Shown: positions 1 through 8,517, counted from the first letter of the stretch. The stretch: 64,000 bases of DNA from Streptomyces cavernae (GCF_004023625.1 NZ_ML137714.1:100095-164094), one strand, 5' to 3'. The notes: generated by a model from the letters alone, not told the origin. Program-made: numbers and translations.

Positions 1-165
1 CAGGCAGAAACCCGGACCACGCCCGGACAGCCCCAGGCAGAAACCCGGACCACGCCCGGACAGCCCCAGGCAGAAACCCGGACCACGCCCGGACAGCCCC
101 AGGCAGAAACCCGGACCACGCCCGGACAGCCCCAGGCAGAAACCCGGACCACGCCCGGACGGCCT
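1..165. repeat. 33-bp tandem repeat, five copies, touching the mazG stop
   Basis: Five head-to-tail 33-bp units start at 1, 34, 67, 100 and 133. The first four are identical and the last differs near its 3' end. Each unit begins CAGGCAGAAACCCGGACCAC. The last base of unit five is the first base of the mazG stop codon, read on the minus strand. The unit is a multiple of 3, so the array stays open in frame, but no start or ribosome-binding site supports translation. The array may continue left of the window. Confidence 0.95.
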
Positions 166-1226
166 CAGGCGGGGAACCCGGGCAGGTCCTCGTCCTCCCC
201 CTCCACCGTGTCCTGGGCGTCGGCGGACGCCGTGCCGTCCGCGGCCGGCACGCCCTCCACCGCCCGTACCGCGTCCCGGTACGCCCGGGCCGCCACCCGG
301 AGCGCGGACTCCGGGTCCACGCCCTCCGCCTCGGCCCGGACCGCCATGGCCAGCAGTTCGTACCCGACGCCCCGGCCGGCCGGGAGCGGGACGTCTAGTC
401 CCGCGGTGCGGACCCGCGAGGCCAGCTTGGCCGCCAGCGCCAGCCCCGGCTGCCCCAGCGGTATCCCTTCCGTAACCGAGGTACGGCGCTTCTCCTGCGC
501 CTTCGTACGCAGCCAGTGCTCCTTGACGTCCGCGGCGGTCTCGGCGGTCTCGTCACCGAAGACATGCGGGTGGCGGTGGATCAGCTTGGTCACGATGCCG
601 CCCGCCACGTCGTCCACCGAGAAGGGCTCCTCGGGGTCCTCCTCCGCGATGCGCGCGTGGAAGACCACCTGCAGCAGCACGTCGCCGAGTTCCTCGCGCA
701 GTTCCTGCCGGTCCCCGTCCTCGATCGCCTCGACCAGTTCGTACGCCTCCTCGATCGCGTACTTCACCAGTCCCTTGTGGGTCTGCTGGGACGACCAGGG
801 GCACTCGGCGCGGATGCGGTCCATGACCTGCACCAGGTCCAGGAGCCGGGCACCGGGCAGGTCGTAGGAGGCGGGCAGCAGCTCCAGCTCGGGCATCCGT
901 ACACGGCCGGAACCCGCCAGACGGGCGAGGCCGTCGGTAAGCACCGGTTCCCCCTCGCCGGTCGCGACGACCGCGACCGTGCGCCCGCCCTCACAGGCGT
1001 CGATGAGCTCCTGGGCGGTCGGCGCCGTCTCCTCGACCGCAATGCCTGCCTCCCGCAGGTACGGCAGCTGCGGGTGCGCGCCGTCCGCGCACAGTACCTG
1101 GTCGGCGCCTTGCAGGGCCTGCCAGGCGGGCCAGGACAACAGGCCCGGGGCCACCCGGTGGGTCGTGGTGAGCAGGACGATGCGCCCGGGGTCGCGGCCG
1201 GGGTCTTGGGAGCTGGTTGCGTTCAC
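165..1226 (-). CDS. mazG: MazG-family nucleoside triphosphate pyrophosphohydrolase
   Basis: 353 residues. MazG enzymes hydrolyse (d)NTPs to NMP and pyrophosphate, with roles in nucleotide-pool cleaning and stringent-response modulation. The C-terminal half carries the all-alpha NTP-PPase signature, with an EEAYE metal-binding helix followed by EELGD, preceded by the family phrase 'ECPWSSQQTHKGL'. The first ~110 residues resemble the N-terminal extension common in actinobacterial MazG. The GTG at 1226 is chosen because it sits just downstream of a GGGG purine run. The frame is open 62 codons further upstream, but that part reads as low-complexity, non-protein-like sequence. The C-terminus is an acidic tail (EGEDEDLPG). 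The stop abuts the 33-bp repeat array. Confidence 0.93.
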   Translation of the reverse strand: MNATSSQDPGRDPGRIVLLTTTHRVAPGLLSWPAWQALQGADQVLCADGAHPQLPYLREAGIAVEETAPTAQELIDACEGGRTVAVVATGEGEPVLTDGLARLAGSGRVRMPELELLPASYDLPGARLLDLVQVMDRIRAECPWSSQQTHKGLVKYAIEEAYELVEAIEDGDRQELREELGDVLLQVVFHARIAEEDPEEPFSVDDVAGGIVTKLIHRHPHVFGDETAETAADVKEHWLRTKAQEKRRTSVTEGIPLGQPGLALAAKLASRVRTAGLDVPLPAGRGVGYELLAMAVRAEAEGVDPESALRVAARAYRDAVRAVEGVPAADGTASADAQDTVEGEDEDLPGFPA

Positions 1227-1484
1227 ACCCCGAACGTAACGCACACCAAAGGAGCCGAAACCCGGACACCGGACAGTGCCCCGGCGGCAGCGCAGGGGAA
1301 ACGCAAGGGGAGGCGGCAGCGGCGGATCCTTACGTAGTGCGGCATCCACCTTGCGTCGTGTGCGTGGCCCCGAAGTGTGCGTAACCCGACGTCGCACGGG
1401 ACCCCAGGTCATGCGGAGGGCACCTCACGCCATGTTTCGAGCCCCCACCTCGGCGGCGGGAACCCTGTCTCGAGCGGCCGGAAC

Positions 1485-2144
1485 CTACGTCGTCTGCCCC
1501 GTCGCCGTCGTCGTGACGTCCTTCACCCACGGCGTCTTCGCGTCCACCCGGCCGCTCTTCTCCGCGTCCCACGCCCCGTAGCGCGGGTTCACGTCGACGT
1601 CGAGTTCCTTCGACGCGGACGACAGCGTCTTCCAGAACGCCGTCTTCCCCTCGGCCGTGTTCATGTCGATGCCGAGCGCGGCGGCCAGCTTCTGCGCCTC
1701 GACCTCCGTGCGGAGATTGTCGTCGAGGCGCTGCGGCGGCACCCCGTACTGCTGCAGCCATGCCGTCTCGAGCGCCTGGGGCCCGCCGGCCTGGCCCTCC
1801 ATGGAGGCCCTGAACTGCTGGATCTCCTTGTCGGTGACGGTCACCCCGTTGTCCTCGGCGGCCCGGTGCAGCACCCGCTCCAGCACCATTCCGTGCAGCG
1901 TGTTCCGGGCGAGGCCGCCGGTCTTGGCGATGGCCTGCGCGTACTGGGCGTCGTCCGTGATGGCGGCCCGCTGTGCCTGGCGTACCTCGTCCACCCGGCT
2001 CTCGAGCTGTGCCACGGTGATGCGCTCCCCGCCGACGACGGCCGCCGCGCCCGGATGCGCATCGGCCCCGCAGGCACTGACGAGGGGCGCCGCGGCGACG
2101 AGAGCGGCGGAGAGGAGGAACGCGGTGCGGCGACGGCGGTGCAA
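1485..2144 (-). CDS. SurA N-terminal-domain lipoprotein
   Basis: 219 residues from a TTG start with an excellent GGGAGG site 5 nt upstream; the longer ATG frame has no such site. The N-terminus is a lipoprotein signal peptide: an Arg-rich n-region (HRRRR), a hydrophobic stretch and lipobox LVSAC with the Cys near residue 25. The mature protein starts with 'GADAHPGAAAVVGGERITVAQLESRVDEV', the SurA-like chaperone N-domain pattern, followed by a helical region. No clear PpiC isomerase domain remains, so a chaperone or foldase-like role outside the membrane is an inference. Similar lipoproteins lie next to mazG in Streptomyces. Confidence 0.82.
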   Translation of the reverse strand: MHRRRRTAFLLSAALVAAAPLVSACGADAHPGAAAVVGGERITVAQLESRVDEVRQAQRAAITDDAQYAQAIAKTGGLARNTLHGMVLERVLHRAAEDNGVTVTDKEIQQFRASMEGQAGGPQALETAWLQQYGVPPQRLDDNLRTEVEAQKLAAALGIDMNTAEGKTAFWKTLSSASKELDVDVNPRYGAWDAEKSGRVDAKTPWVKDVTTTATGQTT

Positions 2145-2312
2145 GGTGGCCTCCCGGGAAGCAGCTTGTGCGGCGGTGCACAAAGTCTTGCGGTGATCGA
2201 TGGTAGGCAGTGGCCCTGCGCTCGGCCAGCCATTCGACCAACGATTCGTGAAGTCTTCGGGCACCACTGCCGTCCCAGGAGCAACTGCCGACGGCGACGG
2301 CCGGGCCCGGCG

Positions 2313-2397
2313 CCCACGCGCAGGCACGGATGAGGCGCTCCCACGCGCAGGCACGGATGCTGCGCGGACGAGTCACGTCCACGCGCAGGCGCGGATG
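2313..2397. repeat. degenerate ~27-bp repeat upstream of the SurA-like gene
   Basis: Three copies of a 20-bp core beginning CCCACGCGCAGGCACGGATG start at 2313, 2340 and 2378. The third has two substitutions. They lie between the kinase stop (2431) and the SurA-like start (2144), where its promoter would be expected. Confidence 0.85.
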
Positions 2398-2430
2398 AGG
2401 CGAGGCGCGGGGTTTCTGGGTGTCCCGCGG

Positions 2431-3954
2431 TCAGCCGCGCACCTGTCCCAGCCACTGCAGCGTCCGCCGGATCTCCGCGACCAGCGGATGCCCGGTTCCG
2501 CGCAACCGCTCCACGTCGTGCAGCAGCCTGGCCAGCGTGTCATGGGCGGAGCCGCGGTCGCCGAGCGCGAGCAGCAGATGGCCGATGCGGCGGCGGACGT
2601 CCAGGGAGAGCTCCGGATCGCCGGCCACGTATTGGTTCTCGTAGTACGGCAGCAACGCCCGGTACTCGGCGAGCGCGGCGGCGGGTTCGCCGAGCTGTTC
2701 GAGGCACTGCGCGGCGTCGAAGCGGAAGCGCAGCGACTGCGGGTCGGCGTGGCCCGCCTCGGCGGCGCGTTCGTCGGCGAGGCGGCGCAGTTCGGGCAGT
2801 GCGCGCCGGTACTGGCCGTCGTCCATCAGCGTGGCCGCGTACTGCTTGCGCAGGGTGCGGACGACGGGCGAGTGCTCGCCGTGCTGTTCGGCGGCGGTCG
2901 GCAGGATCGCGCCGAGGATGTCGACTGCCTGGGTGATACGGCCCTCGCCGAGCAGTCGTTTGACCTCGTCGACGGCCTCGGCGACGTTCTTCTTCGCGTC
3001 GACCGTGGGCGTGGCCGGCTGCGGGGCCGGGGTACGGGCGCGGTCCGGCCAGGGGGCGTGCGGGCGCAGGAAGGGACGGGTGGGGTCGAGCGGGGCGCCG
3101 GTCGGGGTGCCGCGCGCGGGCAGCAGCGCCGACAGCTCCTCGTAGACGTCCTGCGCTGAGGCCGGCCGGTGCTGGGGGTCCTTGGCGAGCAGCCGCAGCA
3201 CCAGCGACTCCAGAGCGTCCGGCGTCTCCGGGCGCAGTCTGCGGACCGGGACGGGGGGTTCGTACAGGTGCCGGTGGAGCACGCCGAGCGCGGTCGAACC
3301 CGAGAACGGCACGTCCCCGCTGAGGAGTTCGTGAATCAGCACGCCGAGCGCGTACAGGTCGGTGTACGGGCCGACCGCGCCGCCCATCGCCTGCTCGGGC
3401 GCCATGTAGGCGGGGGAGCCGATGGGCGAACCGGTGTGCGTCAGCCGGGTGGTGTCCGTGTCCATCACCGACGCGACGCCCAGGTCGAGGACCGTGACCG
3501 TGCCGTCCTGCTTGACCATGACGTTCCGCGGCTTGAGGTCGCGGTGCACGATCGGCACCGCGTGCACCGCCGACAGCACGGCACACAGCTGCGCCGCGAC
3601 CGCGACGGCCCACTGCCACGGGTACGGATCGTGCTCGGCGAGGTGGTCGGAGAGGTCCGCGCCGTCCACGTACTGCATGACGAGGAACAGCTCCTCGCCC
3701 TCACTGCCGGCGTCGTGCACCGTGACCAGGCCCGGGTGGTCGACCTGAGCGGTGACCCGGCACTCGCGCACGAAGCGGCGGCGCAACTCGTCGGCCTCCG
3801 CGCCCGCGACCTTGTCCGGACGCAACAACTTCACCGCCACGCGCCGGTCGAGGCGCTGGTCGTACGCCGTCCAGACCTGGCCCATGCCGCCCTGCCCGAG
3901 CAGTGTGGACAGTTCGTAGCGGCTCGCGACGACACGTCCCGACGCCACGGTCAC
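2431..3954 (-). CDS. Soluble serine/threonine protein kinase with C-terminal TPR-like region
   Basis: 507 residues. The Hanks-type kinase domain covers about residues 10-285: glycine loop GQGGMGQV (20-27), catalytic Lys42 in VAVKLL, HRDLKPRN (137-144), DLG instead of DFG (157-159) and APE (185-187). All catalytic residues are present, so it should be active. A Pro-rich linker follows, then about 330-500 forms helical TPR-like repeats ('AALAEYRALLPYYENQY'). No transmembrane or PASTA segment is present, unlike PknB. The GTG start overlaps the stop of the upstream membrane-protein gene (GTGA), implying translational coupling. The membrane protein may tether the kinase or be its substrate (inference). 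Confidence 0.93.
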   Translation of the reverse strand: MTVASGRVVASRYELSTLLGQGGMGQVWTAYDQRLDRRVAVKLLRPDKVAGAEADELRRRFVRECRVTAQVDHPGLVTVHDAGSEGEELFLVMQYVDGADLSDHLAEHDPYPWQWAVAVAAQLCAVLSAVHAVPIVHRDLKPRNVMVKQDGTVTVLDLGVASVMDTDTTRLTHTGSPIGSPAYMAPEQAMGGAVGPYTDLYALGVLIHELLSGDVPFSGSTALGVLHRHLYEPPVPVRRLRPETPDALESLVLRLLAKDPQHRPASAQDVYEELSALLPARGTPTGAPLDPTRPFLRPHAPWPDRARTPAPQPATPTVDAKKNVAEAVDEVKRLLGEGRITQAVDILGAILPTAAEQHGEHSPVVRTLRKQYAATLMDDGQYRRALPELRRLADERAAEAGHADPQSLRFRFDAAQCLEQLGEPAAALAEYRALLPYYENQYVAGDPELSLDVRRRIGHLLLALGDRGSAHDTLARLLHDVERLRGTGHPLVAEIRRTLQWLGQVRG

Positions 3955-4658
3955 CTTCCGCCCTCGAACGAACCGCCTGAACCAGCCGAACCGCCCGCGC
4001 CGCCCGAACCGCCGTCGTGCTTGCGCAGGTAGTCACTGAGCTCGTCGAGTTCCGCGCGAACCTGGTCGATCCGGGCGGGCGCGGGACGCCCCGGCTGCGG
4101 GGGCGGCGGAACGGGGGTCTGGCCCAGCTGCGGTCCGCCCAGGGGCGGTTGGGGCTGGGGCACGGGGGTCTGTGGTAGCGGGGGCTGCGGTACCAGGGGC
4201 TGCGGCGTCGGTGTCTGGGCCATCGGCGGCGCGGACATCGGTGTCTGCGGCCGGGTCGTGCCGTACGGGGACGCGCCCTGCGGCGGGTAGCCGTATGCGG
4301 GCTGCGGGTAAACGGCGAACTGCGGCTGCTGGTAGTGGCGGATGTCGACCGCGAGGTAGTACGCGATCACACCCGCGAGCGTGCCGAGCAGCAGGACCAT
4401 GCCCAGCTCGCCCCTCCACGTGGTGATCTCGTCCCCGGGGTCGGTGGCCAGGAGTGCGATGGCGGAGATGTCCAGCGCGGTCGCCAGGACGAACAGGAAC
4501 CAGTCACGGATCTTCTGCGTGACGACGGCGAGGCGGAGCATCGCCGTCCAGGCGAGGAAGCCGACGCTGATCAGTGCGAGGCCCACGAAGGTCACGCGCA
4601 GCGCGACCAGGGTCCCGGTCGAGGGACGCCTTTGCGGCACGTAGCCGGGGCCTTGCAT
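3951..4658 (-). CDS. Three-TM membrane protein with proline-rich cytoplasmic tail
   Basis: 235 residues. Hydrophobic segments at about 21-43, 53-71 and 86-106 predict three membrane spans. They are followed by a Pro/Gln-rich tail (repeated TPxPQP motifs), a short predicted coiled helix ('IDQVRAELDELSDYLRKHD') and a Gly/Ser-rich end. The ATG at 4658 has an AGGAG site 5 nt upstream. It is the first gene of a two-gene operon, and its stop overlaps the kinase start. No enzymatic motif is visible. A partner of the downstream kinase is the simplest inference. Confidence 0.8.
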   Translation of the reverse strand: MQGPGYVPQRRPSTGTLVALRVTFVGLALISVGFLAWTAMLRLAVVTQKIRDWFLFVLATALDISAIALLATDPGDEITTWRGELGMVLLLGTLAGVIAYYLAVDIRHYQQPQFAVYPQPAYGYPPQGASPYGTTRPQTPMSAPPMAQTPTPQPLVPQPPLPQTPVPQPQPPLGGPQLGQTPVPPPPQPGRPAPARIDQVRAELDELSDYLRKHDGGSGGAGGSAGSGGSFEGGR

Positions 4659-4988
4659 GGCTGCTCCTGGATGCCTGGTGGGGACGGAAGTTCAGTTGCC
4701 GTTCGAGCGTATCCGCCGACGCGGACTACCGGCCCGGGTTGTACCGAACCGTTGCCGCACTGATCACTTCGCGCGCCCACGACGACTCACCGGGCGTCAC
4801 CGTACCCCTCCATCACGCGGGGCGGACCGGAGCGGTTCCGTCCGCGGCGCGTTCGCGAAGCGGGGCTCGTGCGGCGGCTCGTGCCGCGGTGCATACCCGA
4901 AACGGCCCGCGCACGCGGCTCATCCGGCTCATCGGCTCATCCGGCTCGTCCGGCCATCCGGCTCATACCAGGGCAAACTACGGGAGCC
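4659..4988. repeat. Intergenic region with six short CGGCTCATC repeats
   Basis: This 330-bp gap separates the methylase-like stop from the membrane-protein start. At about 4916-4967 there are six head-to-tail copies of an 8-9-bp unit (CGGCTCATC with CGGCTCGTC and CGGCCATC variants). No ORF with coding character or convincing terminator hairpin was seen. The promoter of the kinase operon must lie near 4660-4760. Confidence 0.75.
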
Positions 4989-7154
4989 TCACTTCGCGAG
5001 GTCGGGGGAGATCGTGCCGTCCGTGAGGCCGTCGTACATCCCCTGCACGAGTTGTTCGCCGATGCGTCCCGCGCGGCGCAGCGCGTCCTCGAACTCCGCC
5101 AGGGCGCGGAACCGTTCGCCGTAGCGGCGCTGTTCGTCCAGCGGCACCCGGGGCAGTTGCAGCCGGCGTACGTCGAGCCGGGTCGCGGTGGAGGCGTAGC
5201 TGCTGGCCCGGCGGTTGTTGGCGGTCCCGCGCAGGAAACCGGCGAGGAACCAGGGGTCGAGCGCGGTCGGGTCGGGGCGCAGCAGGGCGAGGCCGCGGCC
5301 CAGCGCGGCCCCGGCGGTCCGGTCGTCCACGACGCGCGCGACGGCGCCCCCGCCCACCACGGGGACGACGACGTCGCCCTCTTCGACGAGGACGGGGTCG
5401 TCACCGTCCGCGAGCGTTCCGGAGGGGGCGTTTCCGGTCAGGACGTCGTGATCGGTCAGGACGGCGACGCCCTTGCCGTGCCGGTCGTCCCGGCCGCGGC
5501 GATCGCTCGGGTGGTGGCTTTCGCCCCGGTGGTGGCCGTCGCGCCGGTGGTGGCTGTCGCGCCGGTCGTGACCGTCGTGGGCCGTTCCGGTGGAGGTGCC
5601 GGACGACTGGGGCGTGCGCAGCGACAGCGTTCCCCCACGCGCAAGTTCACCCACCGTCGTCAGCGTCCACCGCGGATGCGCGCCCTCGGTGGCGGGTGGC
5701 GGGGTGAGGTCGGCGGTGAGTCGCAGCGTCTCCTGGAGGCGGTCCCGTACCGTCGCCAGTTCCCGTGCCCCGCCGCCCGCGGCCGGTGGCGGGAGATGGC
5801 GGGCGGGGGTCAGGTCCACGTCGTCGTCGAGGAGTTCGACGACCGGCACACAACGGCTGACCCCCGGCCGGTCCGGCGCGGCACCGGTCCCGTCGAACAG
5901 CCGCCAGGCGTCGAGCACCGCCGTCCGCACCGCCTGCCAGTCCAGGCTCCCGCGGCCGTCGGCCGCGACTGCGGGAGCGGCGTCGGCGAGGAGCAGTCCG
6001 GGGTGCGCGGGATGCGCGCCCCGCACGGGCCTGCGCAACACCCACAGGTGCAGCGGGATGTTGTACGGGGGCGCCGCCCCGACCGGCAGCGCGATCACCG
6101 CACGCAGCGCGCCGCGGCGCAGCAGGTCGGCGCGGATACGGCGGCCCGACCGGCGGGCGGCGACGGCGGGCGGCATCAGCACCACCGCCGTACCGCCGTC
6201 CTTCAGCCGGGCGAGGGAGTGCTGCACCCAGGCCAGTTCGGACTCGGTGCGGGCCGGGAATCCGTACTCCCAGCGGGGGTCGTAGGCGAGGTCCTCATGG
6301 CCCCAGTTGCGCTCGTTGAACGGCGGGTGGCAGAGCACGGCGTCGGCCTGGAGCGCGTCGAACGCGTCGGCCCGGAGGCTGTCCGTGCCGGCGGTGCGGA
6401 CGGTGGCCCGGGTGTCCAGGGCGAGGCGCAGCGCGGTGAGCGCGGCGAGTTCGGGCGTGCTGTCCTGGCCGTGCAGGACTTGGTCCTTCAGCGGAGCGAC
6501 CGCCCGCAGCAGCGCGCCCGCGCCGCAGGCGGGGTCGAGCACCGTGCGGGCGGGGCCGGCCAGTTCGGCCATGAGCTCGGCGAGGCCGGGCGGGGTGAGC
6601 GTGTGCTGGCGGGGATTGGCGTCGAGGTACCGGCCGAGCAGGAACGCGAACGCCTGCCGGGCCCCCACCTCCCCGGCGAGTTCGGCCGTGCCGCGCAGCA
6701 GGGGCACGGACGGGCGCAGCGCGGCGGACTTCGGTGTGGCGACGGCACGGCCATGAGCGGGGCCGAACTGCGCGGCGAGCAGTCCGTCGAGCGCGACGGG
6801 CATCAACTCTGTCAGCCGCGCGTCGGAGTCCCCGCTCACCTCCCGCCACACGCTCGGCCGGTCGTCGATGAGCAGCAGCGCGCCCCCCGCGTGGACGAGA
6901 CCTGTGACGGGTCCCTCGGGATGTCCGGCCAGTTGCTGCCAGACCCGCTCCTTCAGCGGGACCTCGGCGAGCTTGCCCTGTCTGCGCAGCCAGTCCTCGA
7001 CCTCGGCGAGCGCGAAGGAGGGGCTGGTCTCGGTGCCGCCGACGGGGCGCGGGAAGTCGGCGTGACGACGGCGCCAGTTGCTGACAGCGGCGCGGCCCAC
7101 CCCGGCGAGCCGCGCGATTCCGGCAGCGGTCACCTCTGTCGCGTTGTCCTGCAC
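4989..7154 (-). CDS. HTH / N6-adenine methylase-like / specificity-like fusion protein (orphan)
   Basis: 721 residues from GTG with AAGGGGAG upstream. Three parts are visible. Residues ~5-60 are a helix-turn-helix ('GIARLAGVGRAAVSNWRRR'). About 165-430 is a type I R-M HsdM-like Rossmann methylase core with SAM motif I DPACGAGAL near residue 206. From ~480 to the end is a region resembling a type I specificity target-recognition domain ('LQLPRVPLDEQRRYGERFRALAEFEDALRRAG'). Motif IV reads HPPF near residue 275 instead of the usual NPPF/Y, so catalytic activity is doubtful. A ~39-residue His/Arg/Asp/Gly-rich insertion (about 522-560) interrupts the S-like part. No restriction subunit is adjacent. 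It could be a DNA-binding regulator derived from an R-M system. Confidence 0.8.
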   Translation of the reverse strand: MQDNATEVTAAGIARLAGVGRAAVSNWRRRHADFPRPVGGTETSPSFALAEVEDWLRRQGKLAEVPLKERVWQQLAGHPEGPVTGLVHAGGALLLIDDRPSVWREVSGDSDARLTELMPVALDGLLAAQFGPAHGRAVATPKSAALRPSVPLLRGTAELAGEVGARQAFAFLLGRYLDANPRQHTLTPPGLAELMAELAGPARTVLDPACGAGALLRAVAPLKDQVLHGQDSTPELAALTALRLALDTRATVRTAGTDSLRADAFDALQADAVLCHPPFNERNWGHEDLAYDPRWEYGFPARTESELAWVQHSLARLKDGGTAVVLMPPAVAARRSGRRIRADLLRRGALRAVIALPVGAAPPYNIPLHLWVLRRPVRGAHPAHPGLLLADAAPAVAADGRGSLDWQAVRTAVLDAWRLFDGTGAAPDRPGVSRCVPVVELLDDDVDLTPARHLPPPAAGGGARELATVRDRLQETLRLTADLTPPPATEGAHPRWTLTTVGELARGGTLSLRTPQSSGTSTGTAHDGHDRRDSHHRRDGHHRGESHHPSDRRGRDDRHGKGVAVLTDHDVLTGNAPSGTLADGDDPVLVEEGDVVVPVVGGGAVARVVDDRTAGAALGRGLALLRPDPTALDPWFLAGFLRGTANNRRASSYASTATRLDVRRLQLPRVPLDEQRRYGERFRALAEFEDALRRAGRIGEQLVQGMYDGLTDGTISPDLAK

Positions 7155-7225
7155 CGGCCGCGCTCCCCTTCGTCGACTGTCAGTGTTACGCCGAGCATAT
7201 CGGCATCCGCAAGATCCCCCGCTTC

Positions 7226-7272
7226 ACACCGTGAACTCCACACTCAACGTGAACGGTGTTGACTCGGTTCAC
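7226..7272. promoter_or_regulatory. Inverted-repeat cluster between the methylase-like gene and a small secreted ORF
   Basis: ACACCGT (7226-7232) is inverted as ACGGTGT (7253-7259). Two GTGAAC half-sites lie inside it and a GTTCAC follows at 7267-7272. A second small inverted repeat GCCGA-GCATA-TCGGC lies near 7192-7206. Both are in the AT-richer divergent intergenic region 7155-7400. Binding by the HTH domain of the 4989-7154 product or another regulator is inference. Confidence 0.45.
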
Positions 7273-7400
7273 AGTCTCTGATCTCATTGACCCATCGAAC
7301 GGGGGCCGCCCGAGGGGGGACGGCGGGAACCCGTGCGCCATGTGCCGCAATGCACGTGACGCACGGGTTCACACCCGCAGGGGCGGAGAGGTCGGACGTC

Positions 7401-7565
7401 ATGGGGATGAAGAGCAGGGCCGCGGCGAGTGTCGCGGTGGGTCTTCGCGTCATGGGTGTGATGCCGGCGAACGCGCACCATGACCACGTCCACGACATCT
7501 CCGCCACCCGGAAGCCCTCGGACACGACCGGCAACGACACCGGCGTCCTCGGCAACACCTTCTGA
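7401..7565 (+). CDS. Small secreted peptide (54 aa), hypothetical
   Basis: 54 residues from ATG 7401, or 52 from ATG 7407, with GGAGAGG 9 nt before the first ATG. The product starts with a short cationic and hydrophobic segment (KSRAAASVAVGLRVMGVMPANA) ending in a plausible signal-peptidase site after ANA. A His/Asp/Thr-rich mature part of about 30 residues follows and ends GNDTGVLGNTF. The GNDTG...GN pattern is reminiscent of rodlin-like small secreted proteins, but the peptide is far too short to assign. It may be a truncated relic. No Cys is present. Confidence 0.4.
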   Translation: MGMKSRAAASVAVGLRVMGVMPANAHHDHVHDISATRKPSDTTGNDTGVLGNTF

Positions 7566-7679
7566 CCCTTCACCGGAAAGCCGGAAAGCTGGAGAAGCCC
7601 TGTTGAACCGGCCGGCCGGAAAGCCCGGTTGACACGGCCTTCCGCGCCACGGCCGCAACACAGCGCATCCACGCCTACA

Positions 7680-7746
7680 GCGCACACGCGCACAGGGCGC
7701 CCACGCGCACACACGCACTAGCGCACACGCACGCGCACGCGCACAT
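7680..7746. repeat. Alternating purine-pyrimidine (CA/CG) tract
   Basis: About 65 bp of alternating CG/CA dinucleotides (for example CGCACACGCACGCGCACGCG) just upstream of the lipoprotein gene at 7771. Such tracts can adopt left-handed (Z) DNA and slip during replication. Whether it affects the promoter is unknown. Confidence 0.7.
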
Positions 7747-7770
7747 CAAACACACCACGGGGGGAATCCC

Positions 7771-8517
7771 ATGCGTCGCACTGCCCTTGCCGCTCTCTGC
7801 CTCGCCGCGGCTGCCATCACCGGACTGACCGGGTGCCTGCCCGGCGCCGAGCCCAAAGCGGCCGCCGAGCCGGAGGGCCCCTTCGCCGGACTGACCGGCG
7901 GCGAGATCGCCGACCGCGCCGTCGAGGCCACCTCCAACGCGTCCTCACTCCGCATGCGGGGCGACATCACCGAGGACGGGCAGCCCATGAGCCTGGACAT
8001 GGCCCTCGACAGGAAGGGGCGGTGCGCCGGCAGCATGGCCCTGAAGAAGGAGGGCAAGGCCGACTTGATCAAGTCCGCCGACACCCTCTACATGAGGTAC
8101 GACGAGGCCTTCCTGCGCGCCCAGTCCAAGGGTGAGCCGAAGGCCGAGACCGACGCGGCCGTGGACATGCTGGCGGGGAAGTGGACCAAGATGTCCGCGA
8201 AGGGCACCGACGCGAAGGACATGGCCGGCTTCTGCGACCTGGACACCGTCCTCGCCGACTTCGATGACGTCAGCTCCGACGCCGCCCGCGGCAAGACCAC
8301 GACCGTCGACGGCGTTCCGGCGATCGTCCTCAACGAGAAGGACGGCGCCGACCGTTACACCCTCTACGTCGCCACCGAGGGCAAGCCGTACCTCCTGAAG
8401 GTCGTCAGCCACTCCGCGAAGGACCCCGGCACGGTCACCTTCACCGACTACGACAAGCCGGTACCGGCCGAGACGCCCAAGGGGCAGGTGCTGGACCTGG
8501 ACGCATTGGCCGGCTGA
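7771..8517 (+). CDS. LppX/LprAFG-like lipoprotein, hypothetical
   Basis: 248 residues from ATG with GGGGGGA 6 nt upstream. The signal peptide MRRTALAALCLAAAAITG ends in lipobox LTGC (Cys ~22). The mature protein has alternating beta-strand character ('SSLRMRGDITEDGQPMSLDMALDRKGRCAGSMAL', 'TLYMRYDEAF', 'YTLYVATEGKPYLLKVVSHS'), the pattern of the LolA/LppX-type half-barrel lipoproteins found in actinobacteria. Two Cys in the mature part could form a disulfide. It appears monocistronic. Lipid or hydrophobic-ligand binding at the cell surface is inference from fold-like features only. Confidence 0.72.
   Translation: MRRTALAALCLAAAAITGLTGCLPGAEPKAAAEPEGPFAGLTGGEIADRAVEATSNASSLRMRGDITEDGQPMSLDMALDRKGRCAGSMALKKEGKADLIKSADTLYMRYDEAFLRAQSKGEPKAETDAAVDMLAGKWTKMSAKGTDAKDMAGFCDLDTVLADFDDVSSDAARGKTTTVDGVPAIVLNEKDGADRYTLYVATEGKPYLLKVVSHSAKDPGTVTFTDYDKPVPAETPKGQVLDLDALAG

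Noticed and set aside
1..165. Tandem arrays as CRISPR
   Set aside because: Units are head to tail with no unique spacers, and no cas genes are present.
1..867. Plus-strand frame through the 33-bp array (QAETRTTPGQP repeats) into the mazG region
   Set aside because: No start or ribosome-binding site is visible and it runs antisense to mazG.
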